A DNA stretch of 64,000 nt, from assembly GCF_014127105.1 (NCBI RefSeq), contig NZ_CP059902.1, positions 653,001-717,000 on the forward strand, written 5' to 3'. The notes under the pieces were generated by a model. It ran no database searches. It saw nothing but the letters and a program-made list of their open reading frames with translations, and was not told the origin of the DNA. Made by a program: the position numbers and the translations under genes. Positions 34,521-44,398 of the stretch are shown piece after piece; the stretch's first letter is position 1; each line of letters opens with the position of its first letter. This DNA comes from Devosia sp. MC521. GTDB lineage: Bacteria; Pseudomonadota; Alphaproteobacteria; Rhizobiales; Devosiaceae.

Positions 34521-34875
34521 CTTCTGTCTCCCATAGGACAGGTCAGCATCGACCCAAGTCCCGCCAGACTGGATTTCGTGAACGACATTTGAGCTGCGGA
34601 TTTTTCCGTTTCAGCTCACCGAATTTGGTGTCGTACCCGCCGACGTTTTCTGCGGGCATGGCTCCTCTAACGATGCTGCTTGACGCTTCCTTGAAGCTTT
34701 GGTGACGTTACCATGACAGTGCACAACCATCCGTCGCAGCTGTGTTTGTGATCGAATATGGGGTGCCGGACGCCGCGGTGGTCTGGATTACGCTGCGGAC
34801 TCTTGCGGCGCAGGCAAACCCATGTCACACGCCGTAAGCATCGGCCGTGCCTTATAGGGAAGTCGCCAGCCTCTC
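34521..34875. other. 355-nt divergent region between ugpB and ROK kinase gene
   Basis: It contains the Pho box at 34702-34719 and presumably promoters for both directions. No gene or RNA was recognised. Confidence 0.5.
34702..34719 (-). promoter_or_regulatory. Pho box upstream of ugpB
   Basis: On the minus strand the sequence reads CTGTCATGGTAACGTCAC: two 7-bp PhoB repeats separated by 4 bp, the first perfect, the second matching five of seven. E. coli ugp belongs to the Pho regulon, so phosphate control is expected here. Confidence 0.7.
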
Positions 34876-35790
34876 ATGATCACCTGTTTCGATATTGGCG
34901 GCACCACGATTAAGGCCGCAGTTGCCCACAGTGCGACAGACATTGTCTCGCTCGGTCGCGTCGCCACACCAGCGCACGACTTTGACGCCTTTGCCGATGC
35001 CATCGCGGCACTCATCGCCCAAGGCGGCGCACCTGCAGGGGCGGCCATCGCCATTTCCATTGCTGGCGTCGTTGACCCGGCAACCAATGTCGCCACGGTT
35101 GCCAATATCCCGTGCATCAACGGTCGTGCCCTCGGGCCAGATCTCAGTGCCAAGCTCTCTCGCCCCGTCATCGTCGGCAATGATGCAGATTGTTTCGCCT
35201 TGGCCGAAGCCCATGCGGGCGCGGGCAAGGGGTTTAACGTCGTCTTCGGCGTCATTCTCGGCACCGGCGTCGGTGGCGGCATTATTGCCGATGGACGTCT
35301 CATTCGCGGTGCTGGCGGGTTCTCTGGCGAATGGGGCCACGCCACCATTGTCCAAACTGAAACCCAGGCCTGGCCGCACAAAATTGCGCATATGGCGTGC
35401 GGTTGTGGCCAGCTTGGCTGCACCGACACTATCGGCGGCGCCCGCGGTTTGGAGCGCCTTCATGCCCAAATCCATGGCCAAACGCTCTCGAGCCTCGACA
35501 TTGTCTTCGCATGGGGGCAGGGCGATACTCAATCAACCCGGACCATGACGCTTTACACCGAGCTCCTTGCGGCCCCGCTCGCCTTGCTGGTGAACGTGCT
35601 TGGCCCCGACATTATCCCCGTCGGCGGTGGCCTAGGGAATAGTCCCGAGCTAGTGGCAGCGCTTGACGCCGCCGTTCGCCCGCGCATTCTGCGCAAGCTT
35701 GACCGACCACTCATCGTTCCAGCCCAACTGACTGTCGATGCAGGCCTCATCGGCGCTGCAAGCTTGGCCTATTCGGAGGGCGTGGTATGA
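34876..35790 (+). CDS. ROK-family sugar kinase
   Basis: The product is 304 residues. The ATP motif ITCFDIGGTTIKAAV starts the protein. GEWGH and ACGCGQLGCTDT are the ROK zinc site (Cys residues in the order CxCGxxGC). NDADCFALAEA carries the catalytic Asp. Family members phosphorylate glucose, N-acetylglucosamine or N-acetylmannosamine. The next gene, cutC-like, overlaps by 4 bp. A role in amino-sugar use would fit the murQ-nagZ locus 20 kb away, but the link is inference. Confidence 0.85.
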   Translation: MITCFDIGGTTIKAAVAHSATDIVSLGRVATPAHDFDAFADAIAALIAQGGAPAGAAIAISIAGVVDPATNVATVANIPCINGRALGPDLSAKLSRPVIVGNDADCFALAEAHAGAGKGFNVVFGVILGTGVGGGIIADGRLIRGAGGFSGEWGHATIVQTETQAWPHKIAHMACGCGQLGCTDTIGGARGLERLHAQIHGQTLSSLDIVFAWGQGDTQSTRTMTLYTELLAAPLALLVNVLGPDIIPVGGGLGNSPELVAALDAAVRPRILRKLDRPLIVPAQLTVDAGLIGAASLAYSEGVV

Positions 35791-36506
35791 CCTTGCTAGA
35801 AGTTTGCGTTGATAGCCTCTCGGGCATTCAAGCGGCAGTCGAAGGCGGCGCTGACCGCATCGAGCTCTGCTCGTCGCTCGAATATGGCGGGCTCACGCCT
35901 TTTGCTGGCTTGGCGAAACTGGCATCGAGCACGCCGATCCCCGTCCGCATGATGGTGCGTCCCCGCGCCGGAGACTTCGTCTTCGACGATTACGAGCTGG
36001 CCATTATGATCAGCGATATCGAAACCGCCCGGACCAATCATCTCGGCGTTGTCTTGGGCGCCAGCCTGCCCAGTGGCGCGCTCGATATGCGCCGCCTCGA
36101 AATCCTCTGCCAGATGGCGGGCGACACGCCTCGCACACTGCATCGCTGCGTCGATCTCGTGCCTGATGTTGAAGAAGCCGTCGAACAGGCCATTGCGCTC
36201 GGCTTCGATACGATTTTGACGTCAGGGCGTCAGCTTTCCGCTGAGGCTGGCATTGAAGACATCGCCAAGATGCACGAAGCCGCCAAGGGGCGGATCACCA
36301 TTATGCCGGGTTCAGGCGTGTCCTCGGTCAATGCCCGTCGCATTCTCAATCGTGTGCCGGTGTCGGTTGTCCACGCCTCGTGCTCGGAGCGCGCTCCGGC
36401 AGAGGACACGGAAGGCGCGAAGCGCTTGGGCTTTGTCAGCCCCAACCGCCGCGTCACCTCCCGCGATAAAGTGCTCGAACTTCGAGCCGTCCTCTCAGCG
36501 CACTAA
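35787..36506 (+). CDS. cutC: CutC family protein
   Basis: The product is 239 residues, the usual CutC length. The start LLEVCVDSLSGIQAAVEGGA and later RIELCSSLEYGGLTP, PVRMMVRPRAGDFVF and TSGRQLSAEAGIEDI are CutC motifs on a TIM barrel. The old role in copper balance is disputed. Co-translation with a ROK kinase suggests a sugar-related role. It converges with the M81 gene; the two stops overlap within a hairpin. Confidence 0.87.
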   Translation: MTLLEVCVDSLSGIQAAVEGGADRIELCSSLEYGGLTPFAGLAKLASSTPIPVRMMVRPRAGDFVFDDYELAIMISDIETARTNHLGVVLGASLPSGALDMRRLEILCQMAGDTPRTLHRCVDLVPDVEEAVEQAIALGFDTILTSGRQLSAEAGIEDIAKMHEAAKGRITIMPGSGVSSVNARRILNRVPVSVVHASCSERAPAEDTEGAKRLGFVSPNRRVTSRDKVLELRAVLSAH

Positions 36507-36519
36507 AGAGCGCGCTGAG
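36494..36519. terminator. Hairpin spanning the stop codons of two convergent genes (cutC / M81)
   Basis: CTCAGCGC (36494-36501) pairs with GCGCTGAG (36512-36519). The loop contains both stop codons, which overlap at 36503-36506. It could serve as a compact two-way terminator. Confidence 0.5.
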
Positions 36520-37936
36520 ACCACTTCATTTCTGGCGTATAGTCGAAATTCTTGTCGAACGGATAGGTCGGGCGCGGCGTATGATTGCGCTCGGTGCGTT
36601 CCACAAACTGGTCGACCACGCCGGGCGACAGCGCCATAATCCCCGGATTGGCGACGGGGCCCAGCTCCGGCGACAGATAGCCCGACTTCACCACCACAAT
36701 CTTGGCCGACTTCGGATCAAGCCCAAGCTTGGTGAAGTCGATGATGTTGTGGAACGGGCGACGGCGAATGCTGAGTACCAGATCGATCCCACCGATGGTC
36801 ACCACAGCTTCGCGCAGTTTGGCGTCGTCGGTTTCCAGCAAGAATTTCACAACCGCTTCCGCATCGACTGGCGTACTCGCCGGATCAAGGCTCGCGCCGA
36901 TGTGCAGCTGGACCTTGGCCCCGACACCTGCCGCATAAGCTGCCTCGGTCGCGGCCTTGTCGGTAATCCCCGCAAACACCACGCCCTGAGCATTCTGCTT
37001 GATCAACTCAGCCAAAACCTCGGCACGATCCGATACGCCACCCCCGGTTGGGTTGTCGCCCGATTCTGCCAGAACAACTGGCGCGGTGGGGCTCGCAATG
37101 GCCTTGGCGACGCACTCTTCGATCGAGCCCACCTCCATGCCAAACACAAACTCCTCGCGCAGGTCCCAGTATTTCTGCGCCAGCGATTTCGCTGCGACTT
37201 CCAGCACCGCCTTATCCGTGCCCGTCACAATCGCACAAGCGGTCGAACGCGGCTCGTCCGCCCACACATAGCCCACTTGGAACGACGCATCCCAAATGCC
37301 CATCGGCTCTTCGGTCTCGTGGATAGTGGTGTAGAAGGTGCGCGCAGGCTCATCCTGCGTTGAGGTGCGTTCGCCTGGCAGGAGCACCGGAACCTTCACC
37401 CAACCCAGCACAGGCTTTACGCCCGTCCGCAGCGCCCGCACCAGCATGGTCACAGCCCGGCGCATCGTGTCCTGTACGTCGATATGTGGGGCGGTGCGAT
37501 AGGTCGAAAACATGTCGAGATTGTCGATGATTTTCTGGCTGACATTGCCATGCAAATCATAGCTTGCGGAAATCAGCACATCCGGCCCGACCACCTCACG
37601 CACTGCGGCGATGAAATCGCCTTCGGCGTCGAACATGCCCTCAACGAACATCGCTCCATGCATTGGCAGGTAAACGCCGTCGACGGGCAGCGCAGCCTTA
37701 ATCCCCTCAAGGATTTCGGTCTTCCATGTTTCATAGGTGTCGCGGGCGACAGGGCCGCCAGCAATGGCGCGGGCGTGGAAAATGGTGACGAACTCAGCCG
37801 GGAAATGCGTCAGGAAATCAAAATAGATGTCCTTGAGCATGGCCGGGCCCTGCAGCGTGCGGAAGTCGGCCTGCCGGTTCAGAACCGGATTATAAGTGCT
37901 GCATTCGATGTGCAGGCCCGCAACAGCAATACGCAT
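36503..37936 (-). CDS. M81 family metallopeptidase (MlrC/DUF1485-like), first copy
   Basis: The product is 477 residues from ATG 37936, which has GGGAGG at the right distance; the longer frame is not supported. Conserved segments MRIAVAGLHIECSTYNP, GVYLPMHGAMFVEG and SYDLHGNVSQ carry the His and Asp/Glu residues expected of this zinc family; ESGDNPTGGGVSDR is a further signature. Family members open cyclic or linear peptides such as microcystin, but most are untested. It follows the NTF2-like gene on the same strand after 187 nt. Confidence 0.85.
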   Translation of the reverse strand: MRIAVAGLHIECSTYNPVLNRQADFRTLQGPAMLKDIYFDFLTHFPAEFVTIFHARAIAGGPVARDTYETWKTEILEGIKAALPVDGVYLPMHGAMFVEGMFDAEGDFIAAVREVVGPDVLISASYDLHGNVSQKIIDNLDMFSTYRTAPHIDVQDTMRRAVTMLVRALRTGVKPVLGWVKVPVLLPGERTSTQDEPARTFYTTIHETEEPMGIWDASFQVGYVWADEPRSTACAIVTGTDKAVLEVAAKSLAQKYWDLREEFVFGMEVGSIEECVAKAIASPTAPVVLAESGDNPTGGGVSDRAEVLAELIKQNAQGVVFAGITDKAATEAAYAAGVGAKVQLHIGASLDPASTPVDAEAVVKFLLETDDAKLREAVVTIGGIDLVLSIRRRPFHNIIDFTKLGLDPKSAKIVVVKSGYLSPELGPVANPGIMALSPGVVDQFVERTERNHTPRPTYPFDKNFDYTPEMKWSQRAL

Positions 37937-38123
37937 GGCTTTTCCTCCCTTAGGTAGAATGCACTGTCGAGCGCTTCTCAAAGCGCCTCGTCAGAATGAG
38001 GCTGATGATGAAGAACGGCAGGGCAAAAGACGATGCCGAACAATTGTGTGTGGTTTACTTTCAGTGGCTCGGCGTCCCGCGCTCATGCCGTGAGCGCCGA
38101 GCGGAACGATTGGAGTGCGCTGA

Positions 38124-38612
38124 TTAAACCGGCTTGCCCATTGGATAGGGCAGGTAGCCAACAAAACCTGTGAGCTTCCACTGGCCTTCGACTTTGCGGC
38201 AGAAATAGACGGTCTGCCAATTAAGGCGATCAACCTCACCATCGGCGCGCTTGATCTCGCCATCAAACTTCTTGTGTGCGATCGCCCGCTCGCCGCTGAT
38301 TTCAATTTCAGTCAGGCTGGTGGCGCGGTGAATACCGGTTTCTTGGTCTTCGGCATAAACAACCGACTGACCTTCGCGCGCCTGCCGAAGCCATTCATCA
38401 CGATAAAGCTCAAGGGTCGGATAGCTGATCGTCCAGCCGTCTGGATTGTCCTTGCCATTCCCGTTGACGCCGATGAAATCAGTGGTGACGAAGTCGTCTT
38501 CCACCATCGACCAATCGGCCTTAACATAGGCCTCGATATCGCGCGGAACCAGCATGGTCCAGATTGCACTGCGATCAGGATCGTTGGGAAATGGGTTCTG
38601 CGACAGGGACAT
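38124..38612 (-). CDS. SnoaL/NTF2-like domain protein
   Basis: The product is 162 residues with no signal peptide. The fold is suggested by IEAYVKADWSMVEDDFVTTD near the N-terminus, a middle DGWTISYPTLELYRDEWLRQ and the C-terminal VYFCRKVEGQWKLTGFVGYL strand. Such proteins are small isomerases, dehydratases or binding partners. It lies upstream of the M81 gene in the same direction, so they may be co-expressed. No active-site prediction is made. Confidence 0.6.
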   Translation of the reverse strand: MSLSQNPFPNDPDRSAIWTMLVPRDIEAYVKADWSMVEDDFVTTDFIGVNGNGKDNPDGWTISYPTLELYRDEWLRQAREGQSVVYAEDQETGIHRATSLTEIEISGERAIAHKKFDGEIKRADGEVDRLNWQTVYFCRKVEGQWKLTGFVGYLPYPMGKPV

Positions 38613-38967
38613 TATACTCTTGCCATAGCGGTTGAGGGACGTGCGTCTTCTCTGTTAAAAATTTTCAGTCATCGACAGGATACCTATTCCCTCTGAAAGG
38701 GTTAGGATGATGCCAATCGCATGACTGTGCCTCCGCATTTGTTTCTTGTCTACAAGGATTGTGTGAGCAACGCGCCTAATTCTTAGGCTAAGTTGCAGTT
38801 ATACAAGCACAACTGGCGGAATACCGGGCGGTTCAGATTGGTATTATTTTCAACCGTAAACCCAGTTGACAATCCTTACCCTCGCTGACTAGTCTTGAAA
38901 ATCGTTTACACAAATCTGGTGGGCTGAGGGGCTGACCGGAGAACGATCAGGGTAGGGAATTCAAAGT
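38613..38967. other. 355-nt divergent region before the Gfo/Idh-sugar ABC operon
   Basis: A TTGACA at 38866-38871 could be a -35 with a weak -10 (TAGTCT at 38890-38895). GACTAGTC at 38887-38894 is an 8-bp palindrome over that -10. No small gene was recognised. Confidence 0.4.
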
Positions 38968-40122
38968 ATGCGCGTAGGTATCGTCGGCCTCGGTTATCGG
39001 CTGGGTTATCTCTCCAGAGTATTCACTCTGGCTTCGTCCGAATTTGAGATCGTCGGATATGTGGACCCTGCTCCTGCGGGCCTTCCCTATACACAAGAAC
39101 ATGGCGTCAACGTCGGCCAGGCCTACGACAGCATCGAAGACCTGATCGATCAGGGCAATCTGGACCTGCTGATGATTGGTTCGCCCAATCACACCCATCT
39201 CGACTACATCCGCATCGGTCTCGAGCGCGGAATGAAAATTTTCTCTGAAAAGCCAGTGGTGACCTCGGTCGAAGACACGATGGCGCTGGCCGAGCTGATT
39301 GCTCAGTACGGCTCAGACAATGTCATGGTTGGTCTGGTGCTGCGCTATGCGCCCCTTTATGTCGACCTCCGCCGTGCGCAGGCCGAAGGCCAGCTGGGCA
39401 ATATTGCGTCCATCGAAGCGTCCGAACATATTCCGCCCTATCACGGTGGCTTCTTCATGCGCGATTGGCGTCGTCACGGCAAATATGCTGGCGGCTTCAT
39501 GCTCGAAAAATGCTGCCATGACATTGATCTCTATAATGGCGTCATGGGGTGCCGTGCGCGCTACGTCTCCAGCTTTGGTGGCCGTCGCAGCTTCACCCCG
39601 GAAAACGCTCCGCAGAACGCTGGTATCAACGATCTTGAGGTCTACTACCGCAAGCCTTCCGGCTGGGAAGCTGGCGACAGTGTTTTCGATACTGATGGTG
39701 ATCTCATCGACTATCAGACCGCCATGGTTCAGTATGAAAATGGCGCGGCCCTGAGCTTCCACACCAACCTCAACGTGCCCCATGACTTCCGTCATTTCGC
39801 CGTCATCGGCGCTAAGGGCATGGCTGAAGGTGATTTCGTCCGCAATTACTTCCAGGTCACCGATGCGCGCACCTCTGAGCGCCTCATCGACAAGGAATAC
39901 ATCGTCTCTGACCTCTCCTCGCACTACGGTGCCGATGAGCAGATGGCAGTAGACATTCTCAAGCATTGCTTGGAAGGCGCGCCGCTCCCGGTTTCGGTAA
40001 CTGACGCTCTTGAAGCAGGCTTGGTCGCTTTGTGCATGGACGAAGCGATGAATACTAAAACCGTGGTCGATATGGCCCCGATCTGGCGTCGTTTCGACGC
40101 CGCTCTCGGCAACGACGCGTAA
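38968..40122 (+). CDS. Gfo/Idh/MocA-family oxidoreductase
   Basis: The product is 384 residues. The NAD(P) motif starts at residue 1 (MRVGIVGLGYRLGYLSRVF), EKPVVTS holds the usual catalytic Lys, and the MLEKCCHDIDLYNGVMG region (His, Asp) completes the active site. It oxidises a sugar or cyclitol. It is 12 nt before the first permease gene of a sugar ABC importer, so it probably handles the imported substrate. Confidence 0.88.
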   Translation: MRVGIVGLGYRLGYLSRVFTLASSEFEIVGYVDPAPAGLPYTQEHGVNVGQAYDSIEDLIDQGNLDLLMIGSPNHTHLDYIRIGLERGMKIFSEKPVVTSVEDTMALAELIAQYGSDNVMVGLVLRYAPLYVDLRRAQAEGQLGNIASIEASEHIPPYHGGFFMRDWRRHGKYAGGFMLEKCCHDIDLYNGVMGCRARYVSSFGGRRSFTPENAPQNAGINDLEVYYRKPSGWEAGDSVFDTDGDLIDYQTAMVQYENGAALSFHTNLNVPHDFRHFAVIGAKGMAEGDFVRNYFQVTDARTSERLIDKEYIVSDLSSHYGADEQMAVDILKHCLEGAPLPVSVTDALEAGLVALCMDEAMNTKTVVDMAPIWRRFDAALGNDA

Positions 40123-40134
40123 GGAGAACGCCAT

Positions 40135-41022
40135 ATGACCAGTACCCGTAGCGCAACCCTCTTCGCTCTGGCACTGCTGGCCCCGGCGTTGATCTACATT
40201 TTAACGATCGTGGCTTACCCGCTGGTAGACACGATCGTCCTTTCCTTCACGAACGCATCGTTGAAGGCGAGTTATGATTGGGTCGGCTGGGCCAACTACC
40301 AGCGCATCTTTGGTGCGGGCAATTTCACTGAAGTCATCATTCGTACCTTCATCTGGACCTTCTTCTCGGTGTCCATCAAGATGATCGTCGGCATGTTTGG
40401 CGCGGTACTTTTGAACGCCGCCATCCCGGGCCAGACCTTATTCCGTATCCTCACCATGCCGCCTTGGGTTGTGCCCATGTCGATCGGCATCTTTATGTGG
40501 GGTTGGATGTATAACGGCCAGTTCGGCATGATCTCCGGTCTGCTGCAGAACTTCGGCCTGACCAATGGTCCGATTGCCTTCCTCGCTTACGGCGACACAG
40601 CATTCTGGGCAACAATCGTCACCGACGTTTGGATCGGTGTGCCGATGGTCACCATCTATTTCCTCGCGGCAATGCAGTCGATCCCGAAGGACCTCTATGA
40701 GGCCGCGTGGTCCGACGGGGCAGGGCGCTTCTACCGCTTCCGCCGCATCACCGTTCCAATGATGATCCCTGCGATCATCACCATGAGCTTGCTGTCGCTG
40801 ATCGCAACCTTCAATTCGTTCGACATCATCTGGATCTTGACGCAGGGCGGTCCGTCCAACTCGACGACCACAATGATCATCGACACCTACAAGACTGCAA
40901 TTGGTAGCCGCAAATACGGCGAAGGCGCAGCGCGTGCTGTGGTGATCTCTATCTTCGTGATTGCCTTCTGCCTCGTCTACTTCCGTGCCGTTCGTAAGCT
41001 CCAGCAGGGAGAAGCCAAATGA
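40135..41022 (+). CDS. Sugar ABC transporter permease (MalF/UgpA type)
   Basis: The product is 295 residues with six membrane helices and the EAA loop DLYEAAWSDGAGRFYRFRRI. It overlaps the next permease gene by 4 bp. The neighbouring oxidoreductase and RpiR gene suggest a carbohydrate substrate. Confidence 0.88.
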   Translation: MTSTRSATLFALALLAPALIYILTIVAYPLVDTIVLSFTNASLKASYDWVGWANYQRIFGAGNFTEVIIRTFIWTFFSVSIKMIVGMFGAVLLNAAIPGQTLFRILTMPPWVVPMSIGIFMWGWMYNGQFGMISGLLQNFGLTNGPIAFLAYGDTAFWATIVTDVWIGVPMVTIYFLAAMQSIPKDLYEAAWSDGAGRFYRFRRITVPMMIPAIITMSLLSLIATFNSFDIIWILTQGGPSNSTTTMIIDTYKTAIGSRKYGEGAARAVVISIFVIAFCLVYFRAVRKLQQGEAK

Positions 41023-41954
41023 GTGACGTCGCTCGCACCACCGAAGTCGCGGCTGTCGACAGCCCTGCAACCGTCAAGCCAAAGCGTGTAAAACTTCGCT
41101 CTTCAAAGCCGATGATCGACCGCTACAAATGGTACGAGATCGCGTCGCTCTACGCTGGTATTGCCGTGTTCTTGTTCTTCGTCCTGGCGCCCTTCATTGA
41201 AGGGTTCCTTGTCTCGCTCAAGCCGCTCTCGCAGCTGTTCTCGACGCCGTATAGCTTCATCCCGAAGAACGGCTCGTTCGACGCCTACTTCACCATGTGG
41301 AAGTCTGTGCCGGCCCTAGGCATGCACATCTTCAATTCGTTCTTCATCTCCACAGTCGTCACCATTGTGGTGATCGCGGTGGTGGTGCCTGCGGCCTATG
41401 CCTTCGCCCGCTTCCCGTTCACCGGGTCGGCAATGCTGCTGGGTGCGTTCTTGGCCGTGAACATGTTCTCGGGTGCAGTTCTGCTCATCCCGCTGTTCCG
41501 TCTGATGCGCGGCCTGGGCCTGCTGAACACTTACTGGGCGATGATTGTGCCGGGTGCGGCCTTCCTCATCCCGTCCTCCATCTGGCTGCTGCGTACCTAT
41601 ATGATGCGCATTCCCAAGGAGCTGGACGAAGCCGCATGGGTCGATGGCGCAAGCCGTCTCTACACCCTGCGCCGTGTCATCCTGCCATTGGCTATGCCGG
41701 GCATTGTTGTGGTCGCCATCATGACCTTCATCGGTGCTTATGCGCAGCAGTTCATCTTCGCGCTGACCTTCAACTCCAAGACCGAATTCATGCCGCTGCC
41801 AGTTGGCCTCTTCGCCTTCTTCGGCAAGCAGGAAGTCATCTGGAACGAGTTGATGGCTGCGTCCTTCATCGGAATTCTGCCGGTCATGATCGTCATCGTG
41901 TTCCTGCAGCGATATCTCGTCGCCGGCCTCACAGCTGGTGCCGTGAAACAGTAA
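41019..41954 (+). CDS. Sugar ABC transporter permease (MalG type)
   Basis: The product is 311 residues. A polar N-terminal tail of about 40 residues precedes the first of six membrane helices. The EAA loop is ELDEAAWVDGASRLYTLRRV. It partners the preceding permease. Confidence 0.88.
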   Translation: MSDVARTTEVAAVDSPATVKPKRVKLRSSKPMIDRYKWYEIASLYAGIAVFLFFVLAPFIEGFLVSLKPLSQLFSTPYSFIPKNGSFDAYFTMWKSVPALGMHIFNSFFISTVVTIVVIAVVVPAAYAFARFPFTGSAMLLGAFLAVNMFSGAVLLIPLFRLMRGLGLLNTYWAMIVPGAAFLIPSSIWLLRTYMMRIPKELDEAAWVDGASRLYTLRRVILPLAMPGIVVVAIMTFIGAYAQQFIFALTFNSKTEFMPLPVGLFAFFGKQEVIWNELMAASFIGILPVMIVIVFLQRYLVAGLTAGAVKQ

Positions 41955-41991
41955 CTATGGGCGAAGGGGCCCATTTTTAAGGGAGACTAAT

Positions 41992-43212
41992 ATGCTGAAG
42001 ACATCTGGTTTGCTTGCTGCATCCCTGCTGGCTGTGGCCGTTGCCACACCCGCTGCCTATGCGCAGGACAAAGAAATCACTTTCATCAACTGCGGTGACG
42101 AACTCACTGAAGGCTATGCTGAAAGCTTTGCTGAGTGGGAAGCTGCCAACCCAGGCTTCAAAATCGTTCCGGAAATCGTTGGCTGGGGCCAGTGCCAGGA
42201 CAAGGTAACCACGCTTGCTGCTGCTGGTACCCCAGTTGCTATGGCTTACGTCGGTTCGCGCGCTCTCAAGCAGTTTGCTGACAACGACCTCATCGTCGAA
42301 GTCCCAATGACTGAAGAAGAAAAGGCGTCCTACTACAACTACGTACCGGACACCGTAACCTTCGACGGCACCCAGTGGGGCGTTCCAGTCGCGTTCTCGA
42401 CCAAGGCTTTCTACTGGAACAAGGACCTGTTCACCGCAGCTGGCCTCGATCCAGAAACCCCACCGAAGACTTGGGAAGAAAAGATCGCTTTCGCTAAGCA
42501 GATCACCGAAAAGACCGACGCTGCTGGCTATGGTCTGGTCGCCAAGACCTTCGACAACACCATGCACCAGTTCTTGCACTGGGTTTACACCAACAATGGT
42601 TCGGTGATCGATGCTGAAGGCAACATCACCCTGAACTCGCCACAGGTTCTGGCCGCTCTCGAAGCGATCAAGGCAATCGTTCCTTACTCGGAAGAAGGCC
42701 CAACCGCTTACGAACAGAACGAAGTTCGCGCGATCTGGCTCGATGGTGGCGTTGCCATGATCGAAGCGTCCCCAGGTGCTGCAAACCTGGCGACCGAAGC
42801 TGGCATGAACTGGGGTGTTGCTGACCTTCCACGTGGTCCAGACGCACAGGGTCCAGGCACGCTCCTGATCACCGACGCTCTTGCAATCTTCAAGGGCACC
42901 GGTGTTGAAGAACAGGCTATCAGCCTTGCCAAGTTCCTCACCGACGGTGAACGCCAGTTCGCAGCTGAAATGGCTCAGGGTCTGACCCCACTGCGTCCAC
43001 TCCAGCCACAGACCGAAGAAATGGTTGCTGCCAAGCCATACTGGAAGCCATTCCTCGACGGTATCGAGTTTGGTGGTCCAGAGCCTCTGTTTGCTGACTA
43101 CATCGGCCTGCAGAACGTCATGATCGAATTGGTTCAGTCGGTTGTCACCGGCGCTGCTGAGCCAGCTGCGGCCCTCGAAAAGGCTGCCGGCGAACTCGAG
43201 CAGTACAAGTAA
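41992..43212 (+). CDS. Sugar ABC transporter substrate-binding protein
   Basis: The product is 406 residues with a signal peptide cleaved after AAYA near residue 24 (mature start [11 protein letters not shown]). The family-1 solute-binding fold is shown by [19 protein letters not shown] and PPKTWEE. It is one of the most strongly codon-biased genes of the window and probably highly expressed. A hairpin separates it from the ATPase gene. Confidence 0.87.
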   Translation: MLKTSGLLAASLLAVAVATPAAYAQDKEITFINCGDELTEGYAESFAEWEAANPGFKIVPEIVGWGQCQDKVTTLAAAGTPVAMAYVGSRALKQFADNDLIVEVPMTEEEKASYYNYVPDTVTFDGTQWGVPVAFSTKAFYWNKDLFTAAGLDPETPPKTWEEKIAFAKQITEKTDAAGYGLVAKTFDNTMHQFLHWVYTNNGSVIDAEGNITLNSPQVLAALEAIKAIVPYSEEGPTAYEQNEVRAIWLDGGVAMIEASPGAANLATEAGMNWGVADLPRGPDAQGPGTLLITDALAIFKGTGVEEQAISLAKFLTDGERQFAAEMAQGLTPLRPLQPQTEEMVAAKPYWKPFLDGIEFGGPEPLFADYIGLQNVMIELVQSVVTGAAEPAAALEKAAGELEQYK

Positions 43213-43230
43213 GGTCTGTCCGACCTAGTC

Positions 43231-43253
43231 GCCGCCCTGCCAACCGGGGCGGC
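43231..43253 (+). other. GC-rich hairpin between SBP and ATPase genes
   Basis: GCCGCCC (43231-43237) pairs with GGGCGGC (43247-43253). There is no T run, so it more likely stabilises the upstream mRNA than stops transcription. Confidence 0.55.
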
Positions 43254-43293
43254 GGCACCCAAGAGAGAATAATGCCGTCGGGAGCCGACAACC

Positions 43294-44370
43294 ATGTCGC
43301 AGTTGAGCCTCAAAAACCTCGAAAAGTCCTTTAATGAAGCACGCATCATTAAAGGCATTGATCTGGACGTCGCCGAAGGCGAATTCGTGGTCTTCGTCGG
43401 CCCATCTGGTTGCGGCAAGTCCACGCTCCTCCGCATGATTGCGGGCCTAGAGGACGTCACCTCGGGCTCCATCGAAATTGGCGGTAAGCCCGTCAACGAT
43501 CTTCCCCCGGTTCAGCGTGGCATTGCCATGGTGTTCCAGTCCTATGCGCTCTACCCGCATATGTCGGTGTATGAAAACATCGCCTTCCCGCTGCGCGTTG
43601 AAAAACTGCCGCAGGCCGAAGTCGACAAGCGCATCGCCGCCGCCGCCAAGGTGCTCCAGCTGGAAAGCCGTTTGCAGCACCGTCCGGGCCAGTTGTCTGG
43701 TGGTCAGCGCCAGCGCGTTGCGATCGGTCGCGCGATCGTCCGCCAGCCTAAGATTTTCCTCTTCGACGAACCGCTCTCCAACCTTGACGCAGCGCTTCGT
43801 TCGGAAATGCGTATCGAGCTTATGGAGCTGCACAAGCGCCTCGGCTCGACCATGATCTACGTGACCCACGATCAGGTTGAAGCCATGACCATGGCCGACA
43901 AGATCGTCGTCCTTGATCACGGCAATATTGCTCAGGTCGGCTCCCCTCTCGAGCTGTACCACAAGCCTGACAATCTCTTCGTGGCTGGCTTCATTGGCTC
44001 GCCCAAGATGAACTTCATCACCGGCAAGGTGACCTCGGCCGATGGCACGACCGCTCAGGTCGATCTGGGTGCTCTGGGCACCATCGGTCTGCCGCGCACC
44101 AGCACCGCGATTGTTGGCCAGCAGGTGACCCTGGGCATTCGTCCTGAACACCTCAAGCTCAATGGCGGCGATTTCAAAATCGAAGTCACCCCGAGCATTG
44201 TCGAACAGCTCGGTATCCACTCGATTACCTATTCGACCCTGCCAGCCGGTGAAAACTTCATCGGCCTCTTCGAAGGCAATCCGAACCTGGCCGATGGGCA
44301 GAAGGTTACACAGGGCTTCGATTTGGCACAGGCTCACCTGTTCGACGCCAACGGTCTGGCTGTGTACTAA
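43294..44370 (+). CDS. Sugar ABC transporter ATP-binding protein (MalK/UgpC type)
   Basis: The product is 358 residues. It has Walker [11 protein letters not shown]-loop [11 protein letters not shown], signature [14 protein letters not shown], Walker [20 protein letters not shown] and a C-terminal TOBE domain. It lies in the operon of the permeases at 40135 and 41019. The RpiR gene begins 28 nt later. Confidence 0.9.
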   Translation: MSQLSLKNLEKSFNEARIIKGIDLDVAEGEFVVFVGPSGCGKSTLLRMIAGLEDVTSGSIEIGGKPVNDLPPVQRGIAMVFQSYALYPHMSVYENIAFPLRVEKLPQAEVDKRIAAAAKVLQLESRLQHRPGQLSGGQRQRVAIGRAIVRQPKIFLFDEPLSNLDAALRSEMRIELMELHKRLGSTMIYVTHDQVEAMTMADKIVVLDHGNIAQVGSPLELYHKPDNLFVAGFIGSPKMNFITGKVTSADGTTAQVDLGALGTIGLPRTSTAIVGQQVTLGIRPEHLKLNGGDFKIEVTPSIVEQLGIHSITYSTLPAGENFIGLFEGNPNLADGQKVTQGFDLAQAHLFDANGLAVY

Positions 44371-44398
44371 GCCGCTACGACATTAGCGGGGTAAGTTC

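Noticed and set aside
38847-38915. TTTTCAA/GTAAAC and TTGAAAA/GTTTAC words before the Gfo/Idh operon
   Set aside because: The complementary words are in crossed order and cannot form one hairpin or a simple palindrome; probably chance in an AT-rich stretch.
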